This document shows positions 36,376 through 48,275 of a DNA stretch of 58,501 bases, piece by piece. Location of the stretch: NCBI RefSeq assembly GCF_003946275.1, contig NZ_RHNQ01000005.1:1-58501 (forward strand). The letters are read 5' to 3'. Positions within the stretch are counted from its first letter, which is position 1. Each line of letters begins with the position of its first letter. Position numbers and translations under genes: made by a program. The stretch comes from Loigolactobacillus backii (GTDB taxonomy: Bacteria; Bacillota; Bacilli; Lactobacillales; Lactobacillaceae). Under the pieces are notes generated by a model, which had not been told where the DNA came from, ran no database searches, and saw only the letters and a list, made by a program, of their open reading frames with translations.

Positions 36376-37221
36376 ATGATTCACTCAGTTGTCATCATTC
36401 TTTGTGTCGGCGTACTCGCCGGTATTCTTGGTGCTATTCTAGGAATTGGTGGCGGTATTATCATCACCCCTGTTCTCACGTTGGCTTTTGGACTCGATAT
36501 TAAATACGCCATCGGTGCCAGTATTATTTCCGTCATTGCCACTAGCTCAGGCGCAACCATCGCTTACGTCAAAGATGAACTGCTTAATTTAAGAGTTGCT
36601 ATGTTTCTTGAAATCGCAACGACGGTAGGTGCAATTATCGGTGCAGTTCTAGTCGGAGTTGTTCACACCGGCTTTTTGTTCATTCTTTTTGGCTTACTCC
36701 TTTTATTTTCAGCTTGGAACATGTACGGCAAATTAAAATCCGGTAACGAGGTCCTCCATAAAGTGGAACCTGACAAAATCGCGCAACGATTGAGACTCAA
36801 CAGTAGCTACTATGATAAAGCACTAAAAAAGCAAGTTGATTATCAAGTTGAAAATGTACCCGCTGGCTTTACCGTCATGTTTGGTGCTGGACTCGCCAGT
36901 GGTCTATTAGGAATCGGCAGTGGCGCCTTTAAAGTGATGGCAATGGATACTTTCATGAAAATGCCGCTAAAGCCTTCCAGTGCTACCAGTAATCTAATGA
37001 TGGGCGTTACGGCGGCAGCAAGCGCAACCGTTTATTTCTTTAATGGCTCAATTAAGCCGCAGATTGCCGCACCGTTAGCACTTGGTGTTTTGTTTGGCGC
37101 AACGATCGGAACGCGTATTATGCAGCGCCTAAAGCCACGCTGGATTCGAATTATCTTTATTCCGATCATTGGTTATATGGGCCTTGAGATGGTTCTCAAA
37201 GGATTCGGGGTGACAATTTAA
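36376..37221 (+). CDS. TSUP (TauE/SafE) family membrane transporter
   Basis: A 281-residue membrane protein of the sulfite/organosulfonate exporter group. Two related halves each start with a glycine-rich motif: GVLAGILGAILGIGGGIIITP and, near residue 175, FGAGLASGLLGIGSGAFKV. About eight hydrophobic segments. The start at 36376 has AAGAAGG 8 bp upstream; the longer frame reaches back into repeat DNA. It is followed after 2 bp by a DUF1634 gene, a common pairing. Substrate unknown. Confidence 0.9.
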   Translation: MIHSVVIILCVGVLAGILGAILGIGGGIIITPVLTLAFGLDIKYAIGASIISVIATSSGATIAYVKDELLNLRVAMFLEIATTVGAIIGAVLVGVVHTGFLFILFGLLLLFSAWNMYGKLKSGNEVLHKVEPDKIAQRLRLNSSYYDKALKKQVDYQVENVPAGFTVMFGAGLASGLLGIGSGAFKVMAMDTFMKMPLKPSSATSNLMMGVTAAASATVYFFNGSIKPQIAAPLALGVLFGATIGTRIMQRLKPRWIRIIFIPIIGYMGLEMVLKGFGVTI

Positions 37222-37223
37222 CT

Positions 37224-37601
37224 ATGAAACAATCAACGAAAATGCAACAAGAAATGAATCAAGTTGAACAGTTAATCGGTGTCATCTTACAAATTGGCGT
37301 GATCATCTCCGCTATTATTATTGGTGTGGGTCTATTAGCCCTTTTAATCACTGGTAAATCAGGCTATCCGGCCGGTAGTTTTCCTACCCATTTTGGCGCA
37401 ATCTTTAGCGGAATTGCCCAATTTAAACCCTACGCCATCATTATGCTAGGTCTTTTTGCACTTATTCTAACGCCCGTTTTACGGGTTGTCGTTTCAATTT
37501 ACGCCTTTTTTAAAGAACGTGACCTACTTTACGTTGTGATCACAACAATTGTTTTAATTATCTTGATTTTCGGGATGGCTATTGGTTACTTAGGCAAATA
37601 A
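37224..37601 (+). CDS. DUF1634 family membrane protein
   Basis: A 125-residue protein with three hydrophobic segments: IGVILQIGVIISAIIIGVGL, IIMLGLFALILTPVLRVVVS and VVITTIVLIILIFGMAIGYL. It matches the DUF1634 family, usually found next to TSUP transporters, and the genes are nearly contiguous, so it is probably an accessory subunit. Confidence 0.87.
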   Translation: MKQSTKMQQEMNQVEQLIGVILQIGVIISAIIIGVGLLALLITGKSGYPAGSFPTHFGAIFSGIAQFKPYAIIMLGLFALILTPVLRVVVSIYAFFKERDLLYVVITTIVLIILIFGMAIGYLGK

Positions 37602-37673
37602 TTTCAACTAAAATCTAAATGGGTAAATAAATTAGGCTCCAGATAGAACGTTAAATTTTTCAACACTATTACC

Positions 37674-37717
37674 ACTCCTTGAATTTAGATCATTAATTAA
37701 TTTCAGGGAGTATTTTT
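37674..37717 (+). terminator. Terminator of the TSUP operon
   Basis: ACTCCTTGAA pairs fully (one G-U) with TTCAGGGAGT and five T follow. Confidence 0.85.
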
Positions 37718-37759
37718 AGTGTCCGCCTTAAAGTCTTCCGCACTGGACATCTAGTCAGA

Positions 37760-37917
37760 CTTTGTTTAGAAATTACTTCTGTCACTATTTTCTTGATTGA
37801 TGTGAACTAAGCCTGCCTGAGAAAATCCTTCTTAGGCTGCGACTCGGACTTCGGTTCATCCTAGTCCGATCGACATCGTCAGTAATGCTCGGAACCTAGG
37901 CGCTTTTTGAGACACTC
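37760..37917 (-). repeat. Short-family repeat, inverted
   Basis: On the minus strand it contains ATTACTGACGATGTCGATCG, then GGACTAGGATGAACCGAAG and TCCGAGTCGCAGCCTAAG, matching the 22110-22165 block closely. Its right edge is GCGCTTTTTGAGACACTC. Confidence 0.8.
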
Positions 37918-37933
37918 TAATTTGCTGGAAACG

Positions 37934-38044
37934 TGTTTGAAAAAGCAGGTCCCTGCGCTTAGTTACGATCGCCAAATAATCCACTACGTGAATTATTCGT
38001 CAATCTAGACTAATGCTCAGAACCTGGGCGCTTTTCCAAACACT
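37934..38044. repeat. Short-family repeat with terminal inverted repeats
   Basis: Begins CGTGTTTGAAAAAGCAGG and ends GCGCTTTTCCAAACACTC. The centre is AT-rich with an AATAATCCACTACGTG/AATTATT stem. Confidence 0.8.
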
Positions 38045-38047
38045 CTT

Positions 38048-38866
38048 TTAGCTTAATGCAAATTTTTCTAGCGCTTCGGCCACACCACTTTCATTATTAG
38101 TGGCCTGTGTGACGTAACCAGCGGCCTGCTTTACAGCCGCGGTACCATTTTGAACACTAACGCCGAGTCCAGCTGCGTTTAACATGGCCAAATCATTACT
38201 ATTATCCCCGATTGCCATAATTTCACTTGGCTTTACCCGTAATTGCTTAGCTAACTGTAAAGTTGCTGTTCCCTTATCAATGCCGGCAGGGTTAAACTCA
38301 ACGTAACGATTAGAGGAAAAAGTAATCGTTAGTTCATCTGGCAGTAGTGCAGCTACTGCTTGGCTTAATTCTTTTCTAAATGCAGGATCATCGGCCTGAT
38401 ACAAAATTTTAACCAATGGCTGCTGCTTTAGGCCATCAATATTAGATGATGTTAAAATGTCGAAATCAGCAACCCGTTGCTTAATATAATGAAGTTCTTG
38501 GTCACTTGGACGCCACATATACAGACCTTGAACGGCGTAAATATGAACAGTGACGTTCCGTTTAACGGCGTAATCAAAAATCTGTTTGACAGTTTCAAAA
38601 GGCATTTGATTAACGGTTAGAATCTGGTTGGCGCGATTTTCAACAATGGCACCACCATTATAGGCAATCACGTATTGATTCGGCTTATCGATTAAACCTA
38701 GCTGCTTTAGATTATCTTGCACAGATAAAAAACTTCTACCTGTGTTTAACACAAAGTGGCCACCCTGTGCCGTAAAGGCCTTAATAGCCTGCTCATTCTT
38801 CTTTGAAATTTTGGCCTGATTATCTAGTAAAGTTTCATCCATATCACAGACGATCATTTTATACAT
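38048..38866 (-). CDS. HAD superfamily Cof-type phosphatase
   Basis: A 272-residue HAD-IIB hydrolase. Motif I is IVCDMDETLLDNQ, motif II lies in FVLNTGRS, motif III in GIDKGTATLQLAKQL and motif IV is MAIGDNSNDLAMLNAAGLG, then VSVQNGTAAVK. Related in family to the enzyme at 30144 but clearly distinct. It probably acts on a sugar phosphate. No operon partner. Confidence 0.92.
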   Translation of the reverse strand: MYKMIVCDMDETLLDNQAKISKKNEQAIKAFTAQGGHFVLNTGRSFLSVQDNLKQLGLIDKPNQYVIAYNGGAIVENRANQILTVNQMPFETVKQIFDYAVKRNVTVHIYAVQGLYMWRPSDQELHYIKQRVADFDILTSSNIDGLKQQPLVKILYQADDPAFRKELSQAVAALLPDELTITFSSNRYVEFNPAGIDKGTATLQLAKQLRVKPSEIMAIGDNSNDLAMLNAAGLGVSVQNGTAAVKQAAGYVTQATNNESGVAEALEKFALS

Positions 38867-38947
38867 TTAAGATTCCTCCATTAATTACACGCTTACATTC
38901 ATTTTAGCATACCTTGCTGAAATCATTGAACGAGTTAAACTTCCTAG

Positions 38948-39027
38948 AGCGTGTTGGAAAAAGCGTTTAGCTTCTACTCCGCAATTGAGGATTACTAACG
39001 ATATCGAGCGGACTAACCCAACACGCT
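38948..39027. repeat. Minimal 80-bp short-family repeat with perfect 10-bp inverted ends
   Basis: AGCGTGTTGG (38948-38957) and CCAACACGCT (39018-39027) are exact inverses. Between them are CTTCTACTCCGCAATTGAGG, ATTACTAACGATATCGAGCG and GACTAA, in the same order as in the larger copies. Confidence 0.85.
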
Positions 39028-39172
39028 ACCTGACTTACAAAATTATCGCAAATAATGAAAATTCCTGTTAAGCTGAAAGTGATCATTGTTTTATAATGGT
39101 CAAAAGTACACTAACGACTTGCTACTTTTGAAAATATTTCTACCATAAAAATTTCAATTTGAGGTGTTTGCT

Positions 39173-39409
39173 ATGTTGTTGATTAGTCTCTGCATTATTG
39201 GTTTTTTAGCCGTAAGTATCTACACGACACTAAAAATTAATAGTCTTGGCAGTTTGCTCGTTAATGTTATTGCCTATTTTGCCCTTTACTGTGCGCTAGA
39301 AATTGTTGGTATAGCAGGCCTCGCTAAGGCAATTGCCGTTTTCTTTAGCTTTTTCTTTGTTGTCGTCATGGCTATTATTAGTTTTTATCGTCAGGCCCAC
39401 TCTAAATAA
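39173..39409 (+). CDS. Small membrane protein, 78 residues
   Basis: Three hydrophobic stretches fill most of the protein: LISLCIIGFLAVSIY, LVNVIAYFALYCALEIVGIA and AIAVFFSFFFVVVMAIISF, with a short basic tail. I do not recognise a family. The start at 39173 has GAGGTG 8 bp upstream. It ends 100 bp before the MerR-like gene, in the same direction. Confidence 0.7.
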   Translation: MLLISLCIIGFLAVSIYTTLKINSLGSLLVNVIAYFALYCALEIVGIAGLAKAIAVFFSFFFVVVMAIISFYRQAHSK

Positions 39410-39509
39410 AACTATTTATCAAAAAAGCCCTGACAGTCGCTTTTTGATGCGCTATAATAAGTTAAGCGGCGTTTTAAGCGCGCTAATTTCTGGAGTAAAG
39501 GTGATTATA

Positions 39510-40172
39510 ATGAAAAATGTTGCGGGTGAAGAATACCAGACGCCACGTCAAACTGCAGATCAACTTGACATCAGTCCGCAAACCCTGCGTTCCTATTCAG
39601 GTTTAGTCGAAAAAGTCACACATCGAACTGATTACTTCCATCGTGATCAAAATAACGGCCGTCTCTATAGTGCTCAAAATATCACTGATTTGGCACAAGT
39701 AAATATCATAAAAAAAGAACACAATAAAACTTTGAAAAACGCTATTAGTGAAGTATTCGGTCAACAGATTATTTCTGAAGCACCTACTAGTAGCACTGCA
39801 ACTCCTGCAAAATCAACTTTGCCGGCAGAGGCCTCAGCGGCAACTCCCGACAACTCTACTGACAATGATAATTTAGCGCCGGTACTTTATACATTAAAAC
39901 AACTATCTGACCAAAACACTGAAGTTGTTGGCCAACTCAAAAAGTTGCAAGAGCAGTTAGATGAAACAAACGATAAGTACGAACACCTGCTGAAGGCAAT
40001 TGAGGTACGTAAGTCGACGACTAGTAGCGAAGCAACTACTACTGCCAACTCAGCAGCGACCACACCAGCTAACACAGAGGCCAATAATAAGCCACGAACA
40101 CTGGCAGATATGCAAACTCAATCAACCGAAACCAAAAAGGGCTTCTGGTCACGGTTGTTCTCTCGCGATTAG
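39510..40172 (+). CDS. MerR-like helix-turn-helix protein with coiled coil (RacA/DUF3967-like)
   Basis: A 220-residue protein. Residues about 8-70 form a MerR-type helix-turn-helix: TPRQTADQLDISPQTLRSYS, then a wing with FHRDQNNGRLYS. A Thr/Ala/Ser-rich linker follows, a coiled coil at about 127-165 (LKQLSDQNTEVVGQLKKLQE) and a second Thr/Ala-rich linker. The C-terminus KKGFWSRLFSRD is amphipathic and could bind membrane. This order resembles chromosome-anchoring or plasmid-associated proteins of Bacilli. Role unproven. The start at 39510 fits GGAG/AAAGGTG upstream. Confidence 0.75.
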   Translation: MKNVAGEEYQTPRQTADQLDISPQTLRSYSGLVEKVTHRTDYFHRDQNNGRLYSAQNITDLAQVNIIKKEHNKTLKNAISEVFGQQIISEAPTSSTATPAKSTLPAEASAATPDNSTDNDNLAPVLYTLKQLSDQNTEVVGQLKKLQEQLDETNDKYEHLLKAIEVRKSTTSSEATTTANSAATTPANTEANNKPRTLADMQTQSTETKKGFWSRLFSRD

Positions 40173-40412
40173 TAGAATTAAAAAAATAGTTAAGTTCTGA
40201 CTTTTTAAACACGCTTACATTAAATTATCCGGAGAAGTTACTTTTCCATATACCTCTTCGAATAGCAACAACAAATAGTTTCAAGATACATTTTTAATGT
40301 GTCTTGAAGAAGGTTCTCTAATAATTAATTAGATTACTATTGCACTTTTTGTATCATTAGTATATATTTATCATATAATAATACTAAATTAATTTAGAGA
40401 GGTCTGCTTGAT

Positions 40413-40667
40413 TTGCTAAATTACTATTACGGCTTCTTTGCCATTAACGAAATTAAAGTCCCAACCAAAGATCGGCGCTTCAATATTACACAATTACATC
40501 GTCAGTTAACGATGTTGCTTACTGTTACCAGTGAGGCAATTGCACTGCTTAATCGACAGGTATCTATTCAAGGCTTAATTGAAAGTTTTCTTAATAAATT
40601 AGGTCACCATCCAGTTGAGCGGGACTATACGATTGATCAGAATAATTTTCCTGACTACCTTAATTAA
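40413..40667 (+). CDS. Hypothetical protein, 84 residues
   Basis: Starts TTG after GAGAGGTCTG. The product begins LNYYYGFFAINEIKVPTKDR and continues with a helical segment QLHRQLTMLLTVTSEAIALL. It has no membrane segment or known motif. A TATAAT at about 40374-40379 could be its -10 element. I do not recognise a family. Confidence 0.55.
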   Translation: MLNYYYGFFAINEIKVPTKDRRFNITQLHRQLTMLLTVTSEAIALLNRQVSIQGLIESFLNKLGHHPVERDYTIDQNNFPDYLN

Positions 40668-40672
40668 CTAAA

Positions 40673-40845
40673 AGTATTTGGAAAATTGCTTAGCGTCTAT
40701 TTCTGCACTGAGGACCATTGCTTGCTTCATTAGACAAGGTGTCGATCGGACTAAAATAAACTGAAGTCCGAATCGCAGTTTAGATTGACCTAATTTTTGC
40801 CGGTATTTTATTACTGAATTGTTTTAGACGTGCTCAATTAGCGAA
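40673..40845 (+). repeat. Short-family repeat, degenerate
   Basis: GTATTTGGAAAATTGCTTAG at the left, then GTCGATCGGACTAAAATAAA with CTGAAGTCCGAATCGCAG, matching the stem block of 22120-22162. The right end GTTTTAGACGTGCTC is decayed. Confidence 0.75.
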
Positions 40846-40858
40846 AATAAACCAAATA

Positions 40859-40909
40859 CATGAAAAAACACTACTGAATTTAATTAAATTCAGTAGTGTT
40901 TTTTCATGT
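40859..40909. terminator. Bidirectional terminator
   Basis: AAAACACTACTGAATTTA pairs with TAAATTCAGTAGTGTTTT, with flanking A and T runs. It ends the beta-glucoside operon from the other side. Confidence 0.9.
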
Positions 40910-40924
40910 ACCTTCAGTTATTAC

Positions 40925-44387
<3,463 letters not shown>

Positions 44388-44399
44388 TTACTTATAAAA

Positions 44400-45242
44400 T
44401 TATCCTTCATCCACCACACGCTGAATGTGCATTGTGAGGTAGACTTGTTCATTCATTGAAATCGTTTCGTTCATTGACTGCTCAATAAATGCTTTAATCT
44501 TCTCAACGCAAGTGAATGCGTCAGGATATTTCTGGGCAATATGGTCAAATAAGAAATGGTCATCATCCGTCTTATCGACTACCGGCCCCTTTTTAGTAAT
44601 TCGTTCCGCGAAAAAGCGCAAATGAACCAAGAACCGCTGATAACTAATTGACTCAGTTTTAAAATCAATCTTTAGTTGATATTTGACAATATTTAAAACA
44701 TCGTTAATCAACTTGGTCATCGCTAACGTCTCATCTTCATTGCCTCGGCCCATGCTGTTCTCAACAAATTTAAAGGCAATGAACCCGGCTTCATCATCAG
44801 GTAGTTGAATATTAAACGTTTGCTGAATAATCTCCAGCGCCCGTTGTCCAACCAAGTATTCCTGCTGGTATATCCGTTGAATTTCCCAAAGCATTTCGTT
44901 ATGAATCACAATTTTCTTTTTTTGCCGGACAATCGCAAAATGAATGTGATCGGTAAGTGCAATCAACAGGTATTCATTAAATTTCGTATTCAATAGTTGC
45001 TCTGCATATTCAATAATTTGCGAAGAAACTTCAAAATATTCAGGTGAAATATCCTGCATCAAATCTCGAAAAATACCAAGCCATTTTTCTTCTGTTGGTG
45101 CATAGATTTTGCTAACCTTAGTTTCATCAACTTCCTGACCTGCTTTTTTCTGGAATGCTAAACCTTTACCGATCAAAACAGCTTCATGATGATCCTGTTC
45201 AGCGAGTAATACATTATTATTGAAAATTTTTTTAATCTTCAT
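44400..45242 (-). CDS. licT: BglG/LicT family transcriptional antiterminator
   Basis: A 280-residue antiterminator. The RNA-binding CAT domain is residues 1-55 (KIKKIFNNNVLLAEQDHHEA, GKGLAFQKKAGQ). It is followed by PRD1 (about 70-170, with TDHIHFAI) and PRD2 (about 180-280, with VHLRFFAERI and LTMHIQRVVDE), whose histidines are phosphorylated by PTS proteins. It controls its own operon through two RAT sites. Confidence 0.95.
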   Translation of the reverse strand: MKIKKIFNNNVLLAEQDHHEAVLIGKGLAFQKKAGQEVDETKVSKIYAPTEEKWLGIFRDLMQDISPEYFEVSSQIIEYAEQLLNTKFNEYLLIALTDHIHFAIVRQKKKIVIHNEMLWEIQRIYQQEYLVGQRALEIIQQTFNIQLPDDEAGFIAFKFVENSMGRGNEDETLAMTKLINDVLNIVKYQLKIDFKTESISYQRFLVHLRFFAERITKKGPVVDKTDDDHFLFDHIAQKYPDAFTCVEKIKAFIEQSMNETISMNEQVYLTMHIQRVVDEG

Positions 45243-45283
45243 GAATCACTCCCCCTGAATAGATTGTTCACCCAAAAAGTATA

Positions 45284-45374
45284 AAAGCCTGATAAAATCA
45301 GTTGGATAACCGCTTTCATTACGGCTAACAACTGGCTTATCAGGTTTTGCCCACATAATCTGCGGTAACAATCC
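45284..45374 (-). promoter_or_regulatory. RAT site and overlapping terminator before licT
   Basis: GGATTGTTACCGCAGATTAT and TGTGGGCAAAACC (45343-45374, minus strand) form the RAT hairpin. CCTGATAAGCCAGTTG pairs with CAACTGATTTTATCAGG as terminator, with a T-rich tail. TGAAAGCGGTTATC in the loop region resembles a CcpA cre site at 12 of 14 positions; that is weak. Confidence 0.9.
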
Positions 45375-45389
45375 TTTATCTGTAAACAC

Positions 45390-45418
45390 AGTTTAAATCA
45401 TCCTAAAATTGATTGCAA
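45390..45418 (-). promoter_or_regulatory. Promoter of the beta-glucoside operon
   Basis: TTGCAA (45413-45418), 17 bp, TAAACT (45390-45395), just ahead of the first RAT site. The rest of 45419-45603 shows no further feature. Confidence 0.55.
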
Positions 45419-45603
45419 TGGTTTAGAACAATTTTTTCATCACAATTAAAATCCTAAAAAAGCCTTTTCTTCCTATTTATTAAGTGCTTTCCTACAAAAA
45501 AAAGAACCAATTATTCGTTTTTAGTCTGTCTTTTTGGCGCACTAACATCTAAAAACCTAATAATTAATTCCCTTAAATTTTAAATCAATTTTTTATGGCT
45601 ACT

Positions 45604-47585
45604 TTATTTTGTTGATACTTCGGCAATAGCTTGACCTGCCTCAATTTGACCCGATTCTTGTTTAAGGTCAACACTAGCAACCAGTGGCATATTCGTTAAA
45701 ATAACCATCATTGTTGTTTCCTTTTCGGCGGCCTTAATTGCCGCTAAATCGGCCGTAGCAACTAAATCACCGTGTTTCACTTTTTGCCCTTCAGTCACTG
45801 CAATCGTAAATGGCGCTCCCTTTAACTCAACTGTATTAATTCCCATATGAAGTAAAACTTCTAACCCAGCAGCAGTTTTGAAGCCAATCGCATGTTTAGT
45901 TGGAAAAATGCTCGTGACTTCAGCGTCCACTGGCGCCACAATCTGCCCAGAGGTTGGTTCAATTGCGTAGCCATCGCCTAACATCTTCTGCGCAAAGGTA
46001 GAATCAGCAACTTTGGTAATCGACATTGCCTCACCACTAGCCACCGCGTAGAAGTCTTCCGTTACGCTTTTTACTTTAGCTGCTGGCGTTGCTGTCACAC
46101 TGGCACTTGCCACAGGTTCGGCCGAGGTTGCTAAGGCCCTCATTGGTGCTCCGGTATTAAATAACTGGCTTAAGGCGTCGGCAACAAATTGAACTTCTGT
46201 ACCGATGACGATTTGAATATTATGTTGATCCAAAACGTTGATTCCGGCGGCACCGGCAGCTTTAACAACTGGTTGATTAACTTTCTTTGTATCTTGTAAT
46301 TGTAATCGTAACCGCGTTGTACAGTTGTCAATCACCTTAATATTATCCTTGCCACCGATTGCGGCGTAAATTCGTTTAGCCTGGCGGGTAAATTTATCAT
46401 CGTCAGGGTCATCATCCACTAATTCATCCGCATCCGTTAACGGCTCACGACCTGGCGTCATCAAATTAAATCGTTGAATTGCAAAATTAAAGCCAAAGTA
46501 ATAAATAACGGCCATCACAACACCCTGAACCAATAACATGTAAGGCATGTTTGCTAGGGGCATTCTAAAACTGAGTAGATAATCCACGAGCCCAGCACTA
46601 AACGCAAACCCAGCAGTCCAATGCATAAATGCTGCAAACGCTAGTGACAACCCAGTGAAAACGGCGTGTAACAAGTAAAGTGGCCAAGCCACAAACATGA
46701 AAGAAAATTCTAGTGGTTCAGTGACCCCGGTAAAAAAAGAGGCAAAACCAGCAGCCATCATCAATGACTTTGTTTCTGCTTTACGCTCAGGTAAGGCATT
46801 TTTATAAATCGCATAGGCACCGGCCGGCAAACCAAACATCATCACCGGGAAGAATCCAGCCTGGTACATACCGGTAACACCTTTGACCCCAGTACCTGCC
46901 CAAAAATTACCAATATCATTAATACCAGCAACGTTAAACCAGAAAACTGAATTTAACGCCTGGTGTAGGCCAGTTGGAATCAATAGCCGATTGAAGAATC
47001 CATAAAGTCCGGCACCGATCGGCCCAAGTCCAACCATCCATTTACTAAAGGCAATTAAAGCAGTGTAGACAACTGGCCAAACGAATAATAGGATCGCCGT
47101 AACGACCAACATACTCAAGGCCGACATAATGGGAACTAATCGCTTACCACTAAAGAATGAAATCGCCATTGGCAACTTAACTTTATGAAAACGATTATAC
47201 ATCGCCGCTGCAACCAGGCCAGCCACAATACCAATAAAAACGTTTGAATCAGTGATTGCGGTAAATGCTGGTGCTACCTGACTTACCTTAATCCCTTCCA
47301 ATAAAGCAACGTTCTTTGGCATCAATATGTAACGCGCACAATATAGGCAACCACACCCGCTAATGCGGCCGCCCCATCTTTATCTTCCGCCATGCCAAAC
47401 GCCAAACCAACAGCAAACAGTAACGACAAATAACTTAAAATGGCCGTTCCACCAACTTGCAAGAATTGTGCGATTGCCCAATTCTTTGGCAGCATATGAC
47501 CGATACCTTCTAAAATCGCTGCTGCAGGCAAAACAGCAACGGGTAACATTAATGAACGTCCAATTCGCTGAAAGTACGTCTTCAT
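45604..47585 (-). pseudogene. GlcNAc/glucose-type PTS enzyme IICBA gene split by a frameshift
   Basis: Two reading frames make up one permease. The first (47585 to 47322) begins MKTYFQRIGRSLMLPVAVLP and ends after GVVAYIVRVTY. The second (from ATG 47322 to 45604) begins MPKNVALLEGIKVSQVAPAF. Adding one base in ATATTGATG (47319-47327) would join them. The EIIC part resembles NagE (ITDSNVFIGIVAG, FFTGVTEPLEF), EIIB has the cysteine in KVIDNCTTRLRLQLQ, and EIIA the histidine in VLLHMGINTVELKG. The stop and the next ATG overlap as TGATG, so reinitiation could give two polypeptides. Either this is a mutation or an assembly error, or it works as a split gene. Confidence 0.85.
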
Positions 47586-48047
47586 TTTCATTCCCTCTCT
47601 CTTATACGTAGACATTTTAATGAAAGAAAGTAATGAAAGCAAGCCATAATTGATATAATAGATAGTATACCAATATTAAAAACTAACATCAGTTTGAGAC
47701 ATTTAGACTAGAAAATCGTTTTCAACCAACATTTAGTACTATTGGTAAAATGGCTTAAAATGGCCAACTGTCAGTTTTTAAGTTACTAATTAGTTTTATG
47801 AAGCTGTCACGACGTGTTATCTAAGAATTTATTAATTTTTTTTTAATCTGATTCAAATTAAATAATTTTTTGTCTAAATATGACAAAATGATTACAAATG
47901 ATTTTCAATGTCAATTAGTTTTCGTAATTTCAACTAATTAAAGGCGCTTTGCTTTATAATGACAATATGAATTTTGTTTATGGATCTATAAACGATTCAG
48001 TTCACATTTTGTTGGTCATTTAATTCAGCTTTTTAGGAGTTGAGCCT

Positions 48048-48275
48048 ATGTTTTTATTTAAGCAAACGCCCTCAGAGACGTTTTACATACATGATTTAAC
48101 TGCACTTGACGAGAAAACACAGCATCGCTTACGTGATCTCGGGTTAACCCTTGGGAAGAAGGTTAAGATTATTCGTCGTTATCCATTTAACGGCCCGATT
48201 ATCATCACCTTCGATCAACAACGTGTCGGTTTACGCAGACAACTAGTGGCCCAGCTAAAGGGGGGAACCTTATGA
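48048..48275 (+). CDS. feoA: Ferrous iron transport protein A
   Basis: A 75-residue SH3-like protein that helps FeoB. It contains IHDLTALDEKTQHRLRDLGL, TLGKKVKIIRRYPFNGPIII and GLRRQLVAQL, matching FeoA. AGGAG lies before the ATG and its stop overlaps the feoB start by four bases. A TATAAT at 47955-47960 may be its -10 box. The intergenic region 47586-48047 otherwise shows AT-rich sequence, with AATGATTTTCAATG as a poor Fur-box look-alike. Confidence 0.92.
   Translation: MFLFKQTPSETFYIHDLTALDEKTQHRLRDLGLTLGKKVKIIRRYPFNGPIIITFDQQRVGLRRQLVAQLKGGTL

Noticed and set aside
45305-45318. CcpA cre site in the licT leader
   Set aside because: Matches only 12 of 14 consensus positions and lies within a terminator stem-loop, so similarity may be coincidental.
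45604-47585. Programmed ribosomal frameshift in the PTS gene
   Set aside because: No slippery heptamer or downstream pseudoknot is evident at the junction; mutation, sequence error or reinitiation are simpler.
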